DNA from: Luteolibacter sp. SL250
Lineage (GTDB): Bacteria; Verrucomicrobiota; Verrucomicrobiia; Verrucomicrobiales; Akkermansiaceae
NCBI RefSeq assembly: GCF_026625605.1
Contig: NZ_CP113054.1
Location: 682,001-746,000, forward strand
Direction of reading: 5' to 3'
DNA length: 64,000 bases
Shown here: positions 1 to 8,578 of the stretch, one piece after another
Layout of the letters: each line of letters begins with the position of its first letter
Numbering within the stretch: the stretch's first letter is position 1
Notes under the pieces: generated by a model
Database searches by the model: none
The model's input: only the letters and a program-made list of their open reading frames with translations
Told to the model about the DNA's origin: nothing
Made by a program: the position numbers and the translations under genes

Positions 1-2
1 AC

Positions 3-620
3 AGCTATTGGACGAATCCGGGGGAATCCGGCATGAAACTGAAAGTGATGTGGGATCTTCCCGAGGGATGGACCGCCGGTGAAGTACAGCACCCCGCCCC
101 GAAAAAGTTCCTCACCGGGGAACTGCCCGGCTACGGCTACGAAGGGGAAGTGATCTTCCCGGTCACACTCACGCCGCCTGCCGGAGCCTCCGGGACGGTG
201 CGGCTCGGAGCGAAGGTCTCCTGGCTCACCTGCAACGACGCCTCCTGCATCCCGGGCAAGGCGGAGCTGAAGTTGTCCGCCGCCTCCGGATCCCCGGAGA
301 ATGCCGCAGCCATCGAAAAGGCCCGTGCCCTCGTCCCGCGCCCTTTGGAAGGCCTGAAACTGGAGGTTGCGGAGACTGCCGATGCCGTTGCCCTCACCTT
401 GGAAGCGCCGCAGGGATTCGACGCCACGGGCTGGGAGGTGTTCCCCGCCACCGAGATGGCCTTGGATCATTATAAAGCCATTGAATTCCGCAAGGATGGT
501 GGAAAATGGACCGCAACGGCGAAAAAGAACGCCTACGCCGACGGGCCGCTCAAGGACCTGGTTCTGGTCCTGGTGAGGAAGGGCGAAACCCCGCTGGAAG
601 TGGCGTGGAAGGCGAAATGA
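3..620 (+). CDS. DsbD N-terminal-like (protein-disulfide reductase type) domain protein, 5' truncated
   Basis: The reading frame is open from the first bases of the window, so the start lies upstream; the first ATG at 33 is internal. The fragment begins with the YWTNPGESGM block and continues WDLPEGW, APKKF and GYGYEGEV, the immunoglobulin-like pattern of the N-terminal domain of DsbD thiol:disulfide interchange proteins. The cysteine pair in CNDASC matches the domain's redox pair. The protein stops after this domain with no membrane segments, so it is a shorter relative rather than full DsbD. A redoxin follows 91 bases downstream on the same strand, consistent with a shared extracytoplasmic thiol-redox role, which is inferred. 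Confidence 0.72.
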   Translation, partial: SYWTNPGESGMKLKVMWDLPEGWTAGEVQHPAPKKFLTGELPGYGYEGEVIFPVTLTPPAGASGTVRLGAKVSWLTCNDASCIPGKAELKLSAASGSPENAAAIEKARALVPRPLEGLKLEVAETADAVALTLEAPQGFDATGWEVFPATEMALDHYKAIEFRKDGGKWTATAKKNAYADGPLKDLVLVLVRKGETPLEVAWKAK

Positions 621-711
621 TCACTTTGATGGAATAAATATCGTTGGACAAACGTCCTAACCTCGCCTCGGTTACGGGGCATTTTAAACGCCAAACCTAA
701 ATCATAACCCC

Positions 712-1311
712 ATGAAACTACTCGCATACGCCACGCTCGCCGGAGCCTTCGCACTTGCCTCCGTGACCGCAAAGGAAGTCGGCAAGGCCGCGCCGGAATT
801 CTCCGTCCAGGACACCGCCGGCAAAGCGGTCTCCCTCGCTGACCAAAAGGGAAAAACCGTCGTCCTGGAGTGGGTGAACTTCGGTTGCCCGTTCGTGAAG
901 AAACACTACGGCAGCGGCAACATGCAGAAACTCCAGGAAACCTACACCGGCAAGGGTGTGGTCTGGCTGACCGTCAGCTCCGCGAACAAGGACAAGGCGG
1001 ATGTTTTCGTTGAAGGCTCCAAGCTCGCCGAAGCCGCCAAGGACCAGGGCAGCAAGGCCACCGCGATCCTCGTCGATGGCGACGGCAAGCTCGGCAAGAG
1101 CTACGGTGCGGAAGTCACCCCGCACATGATGATCATCGACAAGGATGGAAAGCTCGCCTACCGCGGTGAGATCGACTCCCTCCACACCACCGAACAGTCC
1201 GATATTGCCAAGGCTGACAAGACCTTCGCCAACGCGCTGGACAACGTGCTCGCCGGCAAGCCGGTCGAGAACGCCAGCAACAAGCCATACGGCTGCGGCG
1301 TGAAATACTGA
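712..1311 (+). CDS. Secreted redoxin / thioredoxin-fold protein
   Basis: The 199-residue protein starts with a signal peptide (about residues 1-20, ending SVTA), then an AhpC/TSA-type redoxin fold: GKAAPEFSVQD, a VVLEWVNFGCPFVKKHY active-site strand with a single Cys at about 59, and EVTPHMMIIDKDGKLAYRG containing the cis-Pro. The usual CxxC is reduced to one Cys; a second Cys lies in the C-terminal PYGCGVKY tail, a feature of this verrucomicrobial/planctomycete redoxin group. It probably acts as a periplasmic thiol peroxidase or thiol oxidoreductase. It follows the DsbD-like gene and is closed by a strong terminator at 1339-1371. Confidence 0.82.
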   Translation: MKLLAYATLAGAFALASVTAKEVGKAAPEFSVQDTAGKAVSLADQKGKTVVLEWVNFGCPFVKKHYGSGNMQKLQETYTGKGVVWLTVSSANKDKADVFVEGSKLAEAAKDQGSKATAILVDGDGKLGKSYGAEVTPHMMIIDKDGKLAYRGEIDSLHTTEQSDIAKADKTFANALDNVLAGKPVENASNKPYGCGVKY

Positions 1312-1338
1312 TTTCCGGTTGCGCGCATTGTTTTTGGC

Positions 1339-1373
1339 AGCCCTTCCACCCATCGGGTGGAAGGGCTTTTTGT
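1339..1373 (+). terminator. Rho-independent terminator after the redoxin gene
   Basis: A perfect 13-bp stem (AGCCCTTCCACCC paired with GGGTGGAAGGGCT, 3-base loop ATC) is followed by a T-rich run (TTTTTGTT). It lies 28 bases after the redoxin stop. Confidence 0.92.
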
Positions 1374-1442
1374 TGCGGCCCGGCTTGTTCCGCGCGGTTC
1401 CGCGCTTGGATTCCGGCGGTGAAGCGGCCAGTTTCCTTCATC

Positions 1443-1808
1443 ATGAGCAAACGGAGCGGTCATTTCGCTGGATGGGCACTGGTTCTGGCAGGATGTCTCC
1501 TGCTGCCATCCTGCGGGCTGATCAAGATGCCCTTCCGGGTTGCGGGTGCGGTCGTGGACGGTGCTTACGTCGGGGGAAAGAAGGTCGCGAAAAACACCTC
1601 GGACGCGCTGGAAAAAAGAAAACAGCGCAAGCAGAAGGAAGAAGAGGAAGCGGCCAAGAAGGATGCGAGGGGGCAAACTCCGGAGCAGGCCGGGGCCCCG
1701 CAGGGACCGTCACCGTCCGCGGATTCAATCCCGGTTGACCAATCACCGGCCATCCCGGTGGACGACACCATCCCGATCCCGGTGGAGCCGTTGCCCCTGC
1801 CGCAGTGA
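1443..1808 (+). CDS. Small lipoprotein with charged and proline-rich tail
   Basis: An ATG at 1443 gives a 121-residue protein with a classic lipoprotein signal: positively charged MSKRSG, a hydrophobic core and lipobox LLPSC, which places the lipidated Cys at about residue 24. A GTG at 1419 would add eight residues but gives a poorer signal. After the Cys come a short amphipathic segment, a Lys/Glu-rich stretch (KRKQRKQKEEEE) and a Pro-rich C-terminus (IPVEPLPLPQ). No domain is recognised. It converges directly on the PEP-CTERM gene, whose stop codon starts at the next base. Confidence 0.65.
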   Translation: MSKRSGHFAGWALVLAGCLLLPSCGLIKMPFRVAGAVVDGAYVGGKKVAKNTSDALEKRKQRKQKEEEEAAKKDARGQTPEQAGAPQGPSPSADSIPVDQSPAIPVDDTIPIPVEPLPLPQ

Positions 1809-2525
1809 CTACCTCCGGCGGCGCAGCAGCGGGAGCGCGCCCAGCGCGGTGAGTGCCATCGTGGAAGGTTCCGGAACGAAGGTCAGGGTCGGCCGGTAGG
1901 CGGTGGTCCTGTGTTCTGAAGCTCCCAGCGACATGTTGGAACCTCCGGCCGTCTGGGCATATACCACGGAGATGAGGGTGAGGGTGCCATCCGCTTGGAC
2001 GAAGTTGTTCCAATTGCCGAGGGTTACCTGGAAGGTTCCACCGACTGCGGTGCCATTGGTGATGTCGAAGGTCCCAACTTCGGTGACCTCCGTGAGATCC
2101 AGATAGTTGCTCGTCGCGGAACTTGAAAAGGCGGGACTGTTGTTCCAGGTGATGCCGTCCCCGGCCCCCGCCGTGCTGTCAGCCGCCAGCCAGTTGTAGC
2201 CGGCGGCACCGCTGTTGAGAGCGTAGACCCGCACCTGGAACAGGGTGTTTGAAGCCGTGGTGTTGGTCACCTGGAAGACCGCGGCCGGGCCATCCACCAC
2301 GGTGGACGCGGCGGAGGTGTCGAACTTGAAGAAGGCGGTCCGGGCGTTGATCTGGCTGGCATTCGCCACTTTGATCGCCAGGGACTCGGCGGTCGCCGTC
2401 TGGTTGACGTCGGCCTGGGCCTTGAACGTGTAGTTGTCGGCGATGGCCGTGACGGTCAGCGCCGCTTCCGAAAAGGAGGCGAGCGAAGTGAGGATCAGGA
2501 AAATCTTGCCCGGAGAAAACGACAT
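1809..2525 (-). CDS. PEP-CTERM protein with DNRLRE/CBM96-like beta domain
   Basis: The 238-residue protein has an N-terminal signal peptide (KIFLILTSLASFSEA) and the C-terminal sorting signal VPEPSTMALTALGALPLLRRRR-type: VPEPS, a hydrophobic helix and an Arg cluster. Such proteins are cut by an exosortase and anchored or released at the cell surface. The middle, starting AIADNYTF and containing NARTAFFKFDTS and DGITWNNSPAF, resembles the DNRLRE/CBM96-like extracellular beta-sandwich family. It lies downstream of lysC on the same strand, but a hairpin overlapping its start codon suggests separate transcription. No exosortase is in the window. Confidence 0.8.
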   Translation of the reverse strand: MSFSPGKIFLILTSLASFSEAALTVTAIADNYTFKAQADVNQTATAESLAIKVANASQINARTAFFKFDTSAASTVVDGPAAVFQVTNTTASNTLFQVRVYALNSGAAGYNWLAADSTAGAGDGITWNNSPAFSSSATSNYLDLTEVTEVGTFDITNGTAVGGTFQVTLGNWNNFVQADGTLTLISVVYAQTAGGSNMSLGASEHRTTAYRPTLTFVPEPSTMALTALGALPLLRRRR

Positions 2526-2553
2526 GGCCCGACCGGATACGTGGTCGGGCCAT
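2524..2553 (-). terminator. Hairpin, probable lysC terminator overlapping the next start codon
   Basis: An 11-bp perfect stem (ATGGCCCGACC with GGTCGGGCCAT, 8-base loop) lies 30 bases after the lysC stop and is followed on the minus strand by GTCGTTTTCT, a weak U tract. The distal arm contains the start codon of the PEP-CTERM gene, so the same structure could also hide that start. Confidence 0.6.
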
Positions 2554-2583
2554 GAAAGGTTTCAGAAATTGCAGTCAATTCGA

Positions 2584-3810
2584 TCAGGCTGGTGCCTTGT
2601 CCAGCGCGAAGGCGTCGTGGACGGCGCGGGCGGCGTCCTCGATGTGGATCTCATCCACGGTCACGGCGATCTTGATTTCCGAGGTGGAGATCATGCCGAT
2701 GTTGATGTTCTTGTCGCCCAGTGCCTTGAACATGGTGGCTGCGACTCCGGAGTGGGAGCGCATGCCGATGCCGACGGCGGAAAGCTTGGCGATGCCCGCC
2801 TCGGTCTCGATCTTCGCGTCCGGGGACAGCTCGGCGAGCACCGGCTTCAGCGCCGCCTGGGCCTTGCCGAGGTCGCTGGAGTGCATGGTGAAGGAATGGC
2901 GGGCCGCTCCGTCGTGGGCGATGTTGGACACGATCATGTCCAGGTTGATCTCGGCTTCGGCGAGCGCGCCGAGGATCTTGCCGGACATGCCGGGGGCATC
3001 AGGGATGCCGGCGATGGTGACGCGGGCCTGCGAGCGTTCGATGGAGATACCACGGATGACGACGTCTTCCATATTTGCGTGTTCTTCTAGCACCAGGGTG
3101 CCGGGGTTATCGTTGAGAGAGGAGCGGACTTCGAAAACAACGCCGAATTTCTTCGCGAACTCGACGGAGCGGGATTGCATGACCTTGGAGCCGGAGGATG
3201 CCATTTCCAGCATCTCGTCATAGGAGATTTCCGGCAGCTTGCGGGCGTTTTTGACGATCCGAGGGTCGCAGGTGTAGACGCCATCCACATCCGTGAGGAT
3301 CTGGCAGACGTCCGCCTTCAGCGCGGCGGCCACGGCGATGGCGGTCAGGTCGGAGCCACCACGGCCGAGCGTGTGGATCATCCCTTCCTTCGTCACGCCC
3401 TGGAATCCGGCGACAACGAGCGTTTTGCCCTCGTCGAGCAGGCCCTTCATCAGGGAGCCGTTGATGTCGGCGATGCGGCCACGGGTGTGGGAACCGGTCG
3501 TCTGGATGCCCGCCTGGCGGCCGGTGATGGAGGCCGCGGGAACGCCGAGATCGTGCAACGCCATCGTCACCAAGGCGATGGACTGCTGCTCCCCGGTGGA
3601 AACGAGGACGTCCAGTTCGCGCTCGGAAGGATTCTCCGAGAGTTCCTTCGCCATCTTGATGAGGCCGTCGGTCACGCCGGACATCGCGGAAACGACGGCA
3701 ACCACCTGGTTGCCCTCGTCGCGGGTGCGTTTCAGGCGCGAGGCGACATTTCGGATGCGATCGAGGCTGCCGACGGAGGTTCCGCCGTATTTCTGGACGA
3801 TGAGGGCCAT
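2584..3810 (-). CDS. lysC: Aspartate kinase
   Basis: This 408-residue enzyme phosphorylates aspartate, the first step towards lysine, threonine and methionine. It begins MALIVQKYGGTSVG, the aspartate-kinase N-terminal signature, and continues with TDGLIKMAKEL, STGEQQSIAL and GRGGSDLTAIA of the amino-acid-kinase fold. The last ~140 residues are two ACT regulatory domains (SIERSQARVTIAGIPDAPG and IGMRSHSGVAATMF), so feedback control is expected. Length is normal for the monofunctional enzyme. The start ATG at 3808-3810 is the only good one. MetX at 59.7 kb belongs to the same amino-acid family. Confidence 0.96.
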   Translation of the reverse strand: MALIVQKYGGTSVGSLDRIRNVASRLKRTRDEGNQVVAVVSAMSGVTDGLIKMAKELSENPSERELDVLVSTGEQQSIALVTMALHDLGVPAASITGRQAGIQTTGSHTRGRIADINGSLMKGLLDEGKTLVVAGFQGVTKEGMIHTLGRGGSDLTAIAVAAALKADVCQILTDVDGVYTCDPRIVKNARKLPEISYDEMLEMASSGSKVMQSRSVEFAKKFGVVFEVRSSLNDNPGTLVLEEHANMEDVVIRGISIERSQARVTIAGIPDAPGMSGKILGALAEAEINLDMIVSNIAHDGAARHSFTMHSSDLGKAQAALKPVLAELSPDAKIETEAGIAKLSAVGIGMRSHSGVAATMFKALGDKNINIGMISTSEIKIAVTVDEIHIEDAARAVHDAFALDKAPA

Positions 3811-3869
3811 GGGCGGCGGGGAGTCAAAGCGGCCCGGCGGGGAGATTCAAGCCAAGATTAGAGGGTCGG

Positions 3870-4229
3870 TCAATGGAGGGCCTCCGGGCTGGTGTCCCTC
3901 GCGGCCAGATCCCAGATACCCGGGTCAAATCCGACATGCCTCAGCTGTGGGAGGGTGACGGCATTCCGGCGCCCCCACTCGGAACTGCGGAGGGCTTCAC
4001 GGGAGCGGCGGATCATCGTCCGGTGGGAAAACCATGCCACTAGGAGCGGGACGACGATCAGGGGAAATGTCAGGTTGCCCCACGGCATCCAGCCTACCAG
4101 CAGCAGGGTACCGGCGCTGCCGATGAACATGCCGGTCAGGGCGATGCGGGCGTGGAACCGGACCTGCCCGATGGTGGCCGCGCGGTCACTGCCGGTCATT
4201 TTTTCAAGAAGCGTGGAAATGGGAACCAT
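3870..4229 (-). CDS. Two-TM membrane protein of unknown function
   Basis: The ATG at 4227-4229 gives 119 residues; a TTG at 4268 would add 13. Two hydrophobic segments sit back to back (ALTGMFIGSAGTLLLVGW and NLTFPLIVVPLLVAWF) after a polar N-terminus (MTGSDRAATIGQV) and before a basic, Trp-containing tail (RRSREALRSSEWGRR). That suggests a helical-hairpin inner-membrane protein with both ends cytoplasmic. No family is recognised. It lies between lysC and the DUF5063 gene without obvious signals. Confidence 0.6.
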   Translation of the reverse strand: MVPISTLLEKMTGSDRAATIGQVRFHARIALTGMFIGSAGTLLLVGWMPWGNLTFPLIVVPLLVAWFSHRTMIRRSREALRSSEWGRRNAVTLPQLRHVGFDPGIWDLAARDTSPEALH

Positions 4230-4285
4230 GGTGGTAATCTGCTGATAATTTCTCTCCCGGATTGCCAAGAGGGAGGGTGCCGATT

Positions 4286-4816
4286 TCAGCCGGTTGCTTC
4301 CTCCGTCTTGTCCACGGCATTTTTGTAATGATCGATCCGATGGATCTCGATGGCTGCGAGAGCGTTCACCGCGTGACGTGCCCAGTGGTGCCGATAGCTA
4401 TGGGACCAGTCAAAACAGGCTTCATCACGATGACCCTGGGCATGATTGCTGAGGCCTTCGGCAAGATCGTCGGAAAGCAATCCCATCACCGGTTCATCAG
4501 TCGCTTCAAAATCATGGGGATCAAAAACAACCCTGTAGAGATTGAATGGGAAGCCGCTGAATCGCCTGACAACGTGTTCATAAGTGACATTGTCGGGTCG
4601 CGACCCCTCAAATCCTGTGCCATGAGGAGCAACATCGACCGCCGGAATGTGGAAGATCAAACGCAACAGCAAGCTTCGGATCGTCCAAAGGTCTGACTCA
4701 TCCGGCGGCTCCTCCTGTTCAGCCAAGGAGCAGAATTCTCCGGCCGCCGAAATGAATTCATCGAGGAGTGGGGAGTTCATATCTTCTGTTCCCGAACGTT
4801 CAAGGTAGGCCGCCAT
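4286..4816 (-). CDS. DUF5063-family protein
   Basis: About 176 residues from the ATG at 4816; an alternative ATG at 4780 gives MNSPLLDEF. The family pattern is clear: LLDEFISAAGEFCSL near the N-terminus, a FNLYRVVFDPHDF block, EPVMGLLSDDLAE, and a C-terminal SYRHHWARHAVNALAAIE helix. DUF5063 proteins are soluble, helical and of unknown function. The preferred start overlaps the end of the upstream GNAT gene by 17 bases, so the two are probably co-translated. Function cannot be assigned. Confidence 0.7.
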   Translation of the reverse strand: MAAYLERSGTEDMNSPLLDEFISAAGEFCSLAEQEEPPDESDLWTIRSLLLRLIFHIPAVDVAPHGTGFEGSRPDNVTYEHVVRRFSGFPFNLYRVVFDPHDFEATDEPVMGLLSDDLAEGLSNHAQGHRDEACFDWSHSYRHHWARHAVNALAAIEIHRIDHYKNAVDKTEEATG

Positions 4817-5414
4817 CCTCTGCGGGGGTGGTTGGACTGCCTTGTCCGCCCAATTCAAGTTTCATGAGCGTGACCTGGCCGCCGTGGTGCTGCTCATGTC
4901 CCATGGACGACCACCCTTGCCTTTCATAGAAAGTGGCACGGTCCGGAGTGAACAGGTAGAGCGTTGGATAGCCTCTCTGTCTGGCAACTTCCACGATTCC
5001 GGAGCAGACGAGGGTTCCCGTCCCCCGGCTCCGTTTGTCTCCGGGTACAAACACACTCGCCAGCCAGGGCCCGAGGTCGGGACGGCTATCAAGATCAAAC
5101 TCCACCAGCCGGGCGACGCCCATTGGTTCGTCGTCCTCCACGGCGATCAGGGTCGTGGGTAGTCCCCGGGCATCAGGCTCCTGACGCAGCGCATGCTCCG
5201 CGGTCTCAACCGACCTGCCGGGCAGATGACGGCCCCATTCGTTGTAGAGCCACCCGGCGACGGCGGGGATGAGTTCAGGGATGGTGTATGAGGGTATGAG
5301 CTGCACGATTTCGCGACAACTACCCTGCGACGCAGCGGTTCTCAAGATTCGATGTTCCGGTGGCCTGATGGAGTGGTGCCGGACGGTTGCCGCAAAGCGA
5401 TGGACGTCCGCCAC
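4800..5414 (-). CDS. GNAT-family N-acetyltransferase
   Basis: The ORF runs to a GTG at 5414, which has a GGAGG nine bases upstream; a GTG at 5306 would start directly at the domain (VQLIPSYTIPEL). The acetyl-CoA binding core is ASVFVPGDKRSRGTGTLVC (the V-x-x-x-x-R-x-x-G-x-G loop), followed by GYPTLYLFTPDRATFYERQGW, the usual beta5-alpha4 and C-terminal element. Substrate is unknown; ELIPAVAGWLYNEWG resembles GNATs acting on small molecules. The first ~36 residues are not typical of the family, so the shorter start remains possible. Confidence 0.75.
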   Translation of the reverse strand: MADVHRFAATVRHHSIRPPEHRILRTAASQGSCREIVQLIPSYTIPELIPAVAGWLYNEWGRHLPGRSVETAEHALRQEPDARGLPTTLIAVEDDEPMGVARLVEFDLDSRPDLGPWLASVFVPGDKRSRGTGTLVCSGIVEVARQRGYPTLYLFTPDRATFYERQGWSSMGHEQHHGGQVTLMKLELGGQGSPTTPAEDGGLP

Positions 5415-5446
5415 CTATGGCATCCTCCGCGGACGCGGCAGCGTCA

Positions 5447-5597
5447 TGGAGTGCGGCAGCCCTCTGCCGCTGTCAGTGGCGGGTGCGGCTTTCCTTGAAG
5501 TGGGGATGCCATCCGCAAGCTGGAGTGTGGTGGTTGCCACCACATCGTCCGGCAGGTGACCTCCACCCCCAAAGCGGCAGGGGGCTGCCGCACTCCA
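5447..5597. repeat. REP/BIME-like palindromic element
   Basis: A 151-base element bounded by 25-base inverted arms matching at 24 of 25 positions (5447-5471 and 5573-5597). Each arm is itself a hairpin: GCGGCAG-CCCT-CTGCCGC on the left and GCGGCAG-GGGG-CTGCCGC on the right. A third hairpin, GTGGTGG-TTG-CCACCAC, lies between them. The layout matches bacterial interspersed mosaic elements. It fills the divergent space between the GNAT gene and murJ. Confidence 0.8.
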
Positions 5598-5708
5598 TAA
5601 GCTGGCGCAATTCCCGGGCGCCCCCATCCACACGTCATGGCCCGCGGGAACCGAATCGCGTGGAAATGGTAGCCAGCCGCCGGGCCCGCGGTTAGAACGG
5701 CCCCAGAA

Positions 5709-7307
5709 ATGTCTGCCAAAGCGACTTGGAAAGTGAGCGCCGCCGTGATGGTGAGCCGGGTGCTGGGATTGGTCCGCGACATGGTCTTCGCGGCGCTGTT
5801 CGGCGGCGGCTGGATGGCGGACGCCTTCAACCTCGCCTACCGGATCCCGAACCTGCTGCGCGACCTGTTCGCGGAGGGAGCGCTTTCCCAGGCGTTTGTC
5901 ACCACCTTCTCCAAAAGGCTGAAAAGCGAGGGCGACGCCTCCGCCTGGCAGCTCGCGAACAAGATGGTGACGCTGACCGCCATCTTCATGGCCGGGGTGG
6001 CCCTGCTGGGGATCCTGGCCGCGCCTTGGATCGTGGACCTGCTCACCGCACTGTCCAAATCCGGCGCGACCGACCGGGTCTATGATCCCGCCCAGATCGC
6101 GCTGATGGTGACAATGGTGCGGATCATGTATCCGTTCATCCTGGTGCTCTCGCTGGCCGCGCTGGTGATGGGCATGCTCAACGCGAAGAATGTCTTCGGC
6201 ATGCCGGCGCTGGCTTCGTGCTTCTTCAATCTCGGCTCCATCATCGGCGGGGTGTCCATCGGATGGTGGATGGATCCGGCGTGGGGGCCGCGCAGCCTCA
6301 TCGGGTTTTCCATCGGGGTGGTGATCGGCGGCCTGGCCCAGTTGGCGTGCCAGTTCCCCGCGCTGTGGCGGACGGGCTACCGTTTCGTGGCGGATTTCAA
6401 CTGGCGGGATTCCGGCGTTGCCCAAGTGCTGAAACTCATGGGACCGGCGGTGATCGCCGCGTCCGTCACCCAGGTCAACGTGGTGGTGAACTCGATGTTC
6501 GCCTACGGCGTCGGCGAGGGCGCGGTGAGCTGGCTGAACTACGCCTTCCGGCTGATGCAGCTCCCCATCGGCGTGTTCGGGGTGGCGGTGGCCACGGTCA
6601 CGCTGCCCGCTTTGTCACGGGCGGCCATCGGTGGGATCTCGGCGGACTTCCGGCCCACGCTGGCGAAGGGCCTGCGTCTGGTCGCCTTCCTGGTGCTGCC
6701 CTCCACCATCGGCCTGGCGCTGCTGGCGGGTCCGATCATCAGCGTGTTGTTCGAACGCGGATCATTCGACGCGCACGACCGCATGCAGACGGCTGCGGCA
6801 TTGCAGGCGTACGGCTGCGGCCTCCTTTTCTACGCGTGGCTGAAGGTGCTTCAACCCGCTTTCTACGCGATCGACAAGCGCTGGCTGCCCATGCTGATGA
6901 GCTTCGCCGCGCTGGGGCTGAACCTCGGCTTCAACTACTTCTTCGTGTTCGTGCTGAAGTGGGGGCACGAGTCGCTGGCGATGACCACCAGCATCGTCGC
7001 GGGTGTGAATTTCCTCTGCCTCTATCTGGCGATGGTGAAGATCTCGGGGGACCTCGGGACGCCGGAGTTGGTGAAGACGTTCGCCAAGCTCGCCGTCGCG
7101 GGCGGCATCATGGGCGGCGTGTGCTGGGCCTCGAGCCGGTTCGTGTTCGGCAGTGATCCCACCCACTTCCACCTCATCCTCCGCATCATCTTGCTGGGGG
7201 CGACCATCGGCGTGGCCGCCGCGATTTATTTCGCCATCGCCAAGGTCCTGCGGGTGGGCGAGGCGAACGAAGCGCTGGGCATGGTGCTGCGCCGGTTCAG
7301 GAGGTGA
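5709..7307 (+). CDS. murJ: Lipid II flippase MurJ (MviN family)
   Basis: The 532-residue polytopic protein of the MOP superfamily moves lipid-linked peptidoglycan precursor across the inner membrane. The N-terminus MSAKATWKVSAAVMVSRVLGLVRDMVFAALFG carries the conserved S-R-x-x-G-x-x-R-D motif, followed by DAFNLAYRIPNLLRDLFAEGALSQAFVT, a near-diagnostic MurJ block. About 14 hydrophobic segments are visible, including GVAVATVTLPALSR in TM 8-9. Full length. It stands apart from the murG-ftsZ cluster; its promoter should lie between the palindromic element and the ATG. Confidence 0.96.
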   Translation: MSAKATWKVSAAVMVSRVLGLVRDMVFAALFGGGWMADAFNLAYRIPNLLRDLFAEGALSQAFVTTFSKRLKSEGDASAWQLANKMVTLTAIFMAGVALLGILAAPWIVDLLTALSKSGATDRVYDPAQIALMVTMVRIMYPFILVLSLAALVMGMLNAKNVFGMPALASCFFNLGSIIGGVSIGWWMDPAWGPRSLIGFSIGVVIGGLAQLACQFPALWRTGYRFVADFNWRDSGVAQVLKLMGPAVIAASVTQVNVVVNSMFAYGVGEGAVSWLNYAFRLMQLPIGVFGVAVATVTLPALSRAAIGGISADFRPTLAKGLRLVAFLVLPSTIGLALLAGPIISVLFERGSFDAHDRMQTAAALQAYGCGLLFYAWLKVLQPAFYAIDKRWLPMLMSFAALGLNLGFNYFFVFVLKWGHESLAMTTSIVAGVNFLCLYLAMVKISGDLGTPELVKTFAKLAVAGGIMGGVCWASSRFVFGSDPTHFHLILRIILLGATIGVAAAIYFAIAKVLRVGEANEALGMVLRRFRR

Positions 7308-7370
7308 GTCTCCGGAGGTATTTGGTTTCGGGGAGATATACAAAGAATATCTAATGGTTCGACATTGGTG

Positions 7371-7410
7371 ATATGACGGGCTGAAATATGCCCAGCCCGG
7401 TCGGGTCATC
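7371..7410. repeat. Inverted repeat between murJ and the TIR gene
   Basis: CGGGCTG (7377-7383) and CAGCCCG (7393-7399) form a 7-bp hairpin with a 9-base loop; ATATGAC and GTCATCATAT flank it and could extend the pairing around a bulge. No T tract follows, so it is a weak terminator candidate for murJ or a regulatory structure just before the TIR start at 7415. Confidence 0.5.
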
Positions 7411-7414
7411 ATAT

Positions 7415-8492
7415 ATGGGACAATTTTTTATCTGCCACTCCAGTACGGACTGGTATCGAGGCCATGGCACTGGCAGTGGCGTTGGAGGCCAGAGGAAAAA
7501 GTTGCTGGATCGCTCCCAGAAACATCGGCGCAGGGACGAATTATCCCCACGAGATCGTGGAAGGGATCAAACGCTGCCCGGAGTTTGTCATTGTCCTGTC
7601 AAACGCGGCGGTGCGCTCGGATCACATCCTGCGGGAGTTGGAGATGGCGGTGAACCAGCGGAAAAAAATCATCCCGATCCGGCTGTCAGGAGTGGAACTC
7701 GGCAACTCGGTCAGCTATTTGCTGGCATCGGTCCAGTGGATTGAGGTCCGCGAGGACGAGTGGAAGAACGCGCCGGGCCGGGTGGCGGACCAGATCCTGG
7801 GCGGGGCGGGTTCGCGAATCGCCTATGAACCTGCCAAAGCCAGGACAGGCGAAGTTTGGATCGGTGCCGCCGCCGCCGGACTGGTGGCATTGGCCGCTGC
7901 GGCGGGGGCGTGGAAAGCTGGCTGGTTTGTTCCCCGGCAGTCGGAAACTCCGGCGGCCGCGGAATCCTCCGGGAGACAGGAAACGCCGGAAATTTCTCCA
8001 TCCGGACTTGCCGATCGGCAGGATCCGGAGGGCAAGCCCCCGGGCGAAATCGAGGTTGGCCAGCGCCAGCAAGATCCTCCCGGTGGGCGGAACTCCGCGG
8101 TGGCTGTGATTCCCCCCAAGCCGCTACCCGAACCCATGGCAAACTCCGAACCAGTGGCTTTCCCGGAAGGTGTGTGGCGTTGCACGGGAAAGGCAGCCTT
8201 CGAGATCGAGTGGGGGATGACATTCACGAGGCATGGGGACGAGCTGCGGGTTTCCGGAGCGAAAGCACTGGTGGGCGGAAAGCCCGCTACCAGGGGGGAA
8301 CGGCAGACCACGCTGGAACTGCGGGGCCGTCTGGACGGAACCAGTTGGGAGGGCCGATACGTGGAAACGTCGAAGAAAGTCAGCGAGGGTGATTTTCAGA
8401 TCCGGTTTTCGGAGGATTTGCGCTCATTCGATGGGAAGATCTTCACCCCTGACAGGAGGGCGTCCTCGAAGTTCGAAGGTATCAAGCGGTGA
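7415..8492 (+). pseudogene. TIR-domain membrane protein with a +1 frameshift
   Basis: From the ATG at 7415 the frame encodes MGQFFICHSSTD, the first strand and loop of a TIR domain. The remainder (GIEAMALAVALEARGKSCWIAPRNI, then SDHILRELEMA and KKIIPIRL) is in another frame. Removing one T at 7451 joins them into a normal TIR spacing. The second frame runs to 8492 and adds one transmembrane helix (GAAAAGLVALAAAAGAW), a Pro/Glu-rich linker and a ~110-residue C-terminal beta-rich domain (EGVWRCTGKAAFEIEWG...). TIR domains bind or cleave NAD. It may be a decayed gene, a sequencing error, or a shorter protein starting at ATG 7464. Confidence 0.75.
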
Positions 8493-8578
8493 GTGGCGCG
8501 TTCGCCGGCCATGAAGCCCTCCCGAAAGACGGTGTTGCCCCTTGCTCTGCCTCGTCCTTGGGCTAGCTTCGGGATGTC

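Noticed and set aside
5415-6425. A long minus-strand frame opposite the start of murJ
   Set aside because: Rich in His, Arg and Gln with no domain, opposite a clear MurJ N-terminus.
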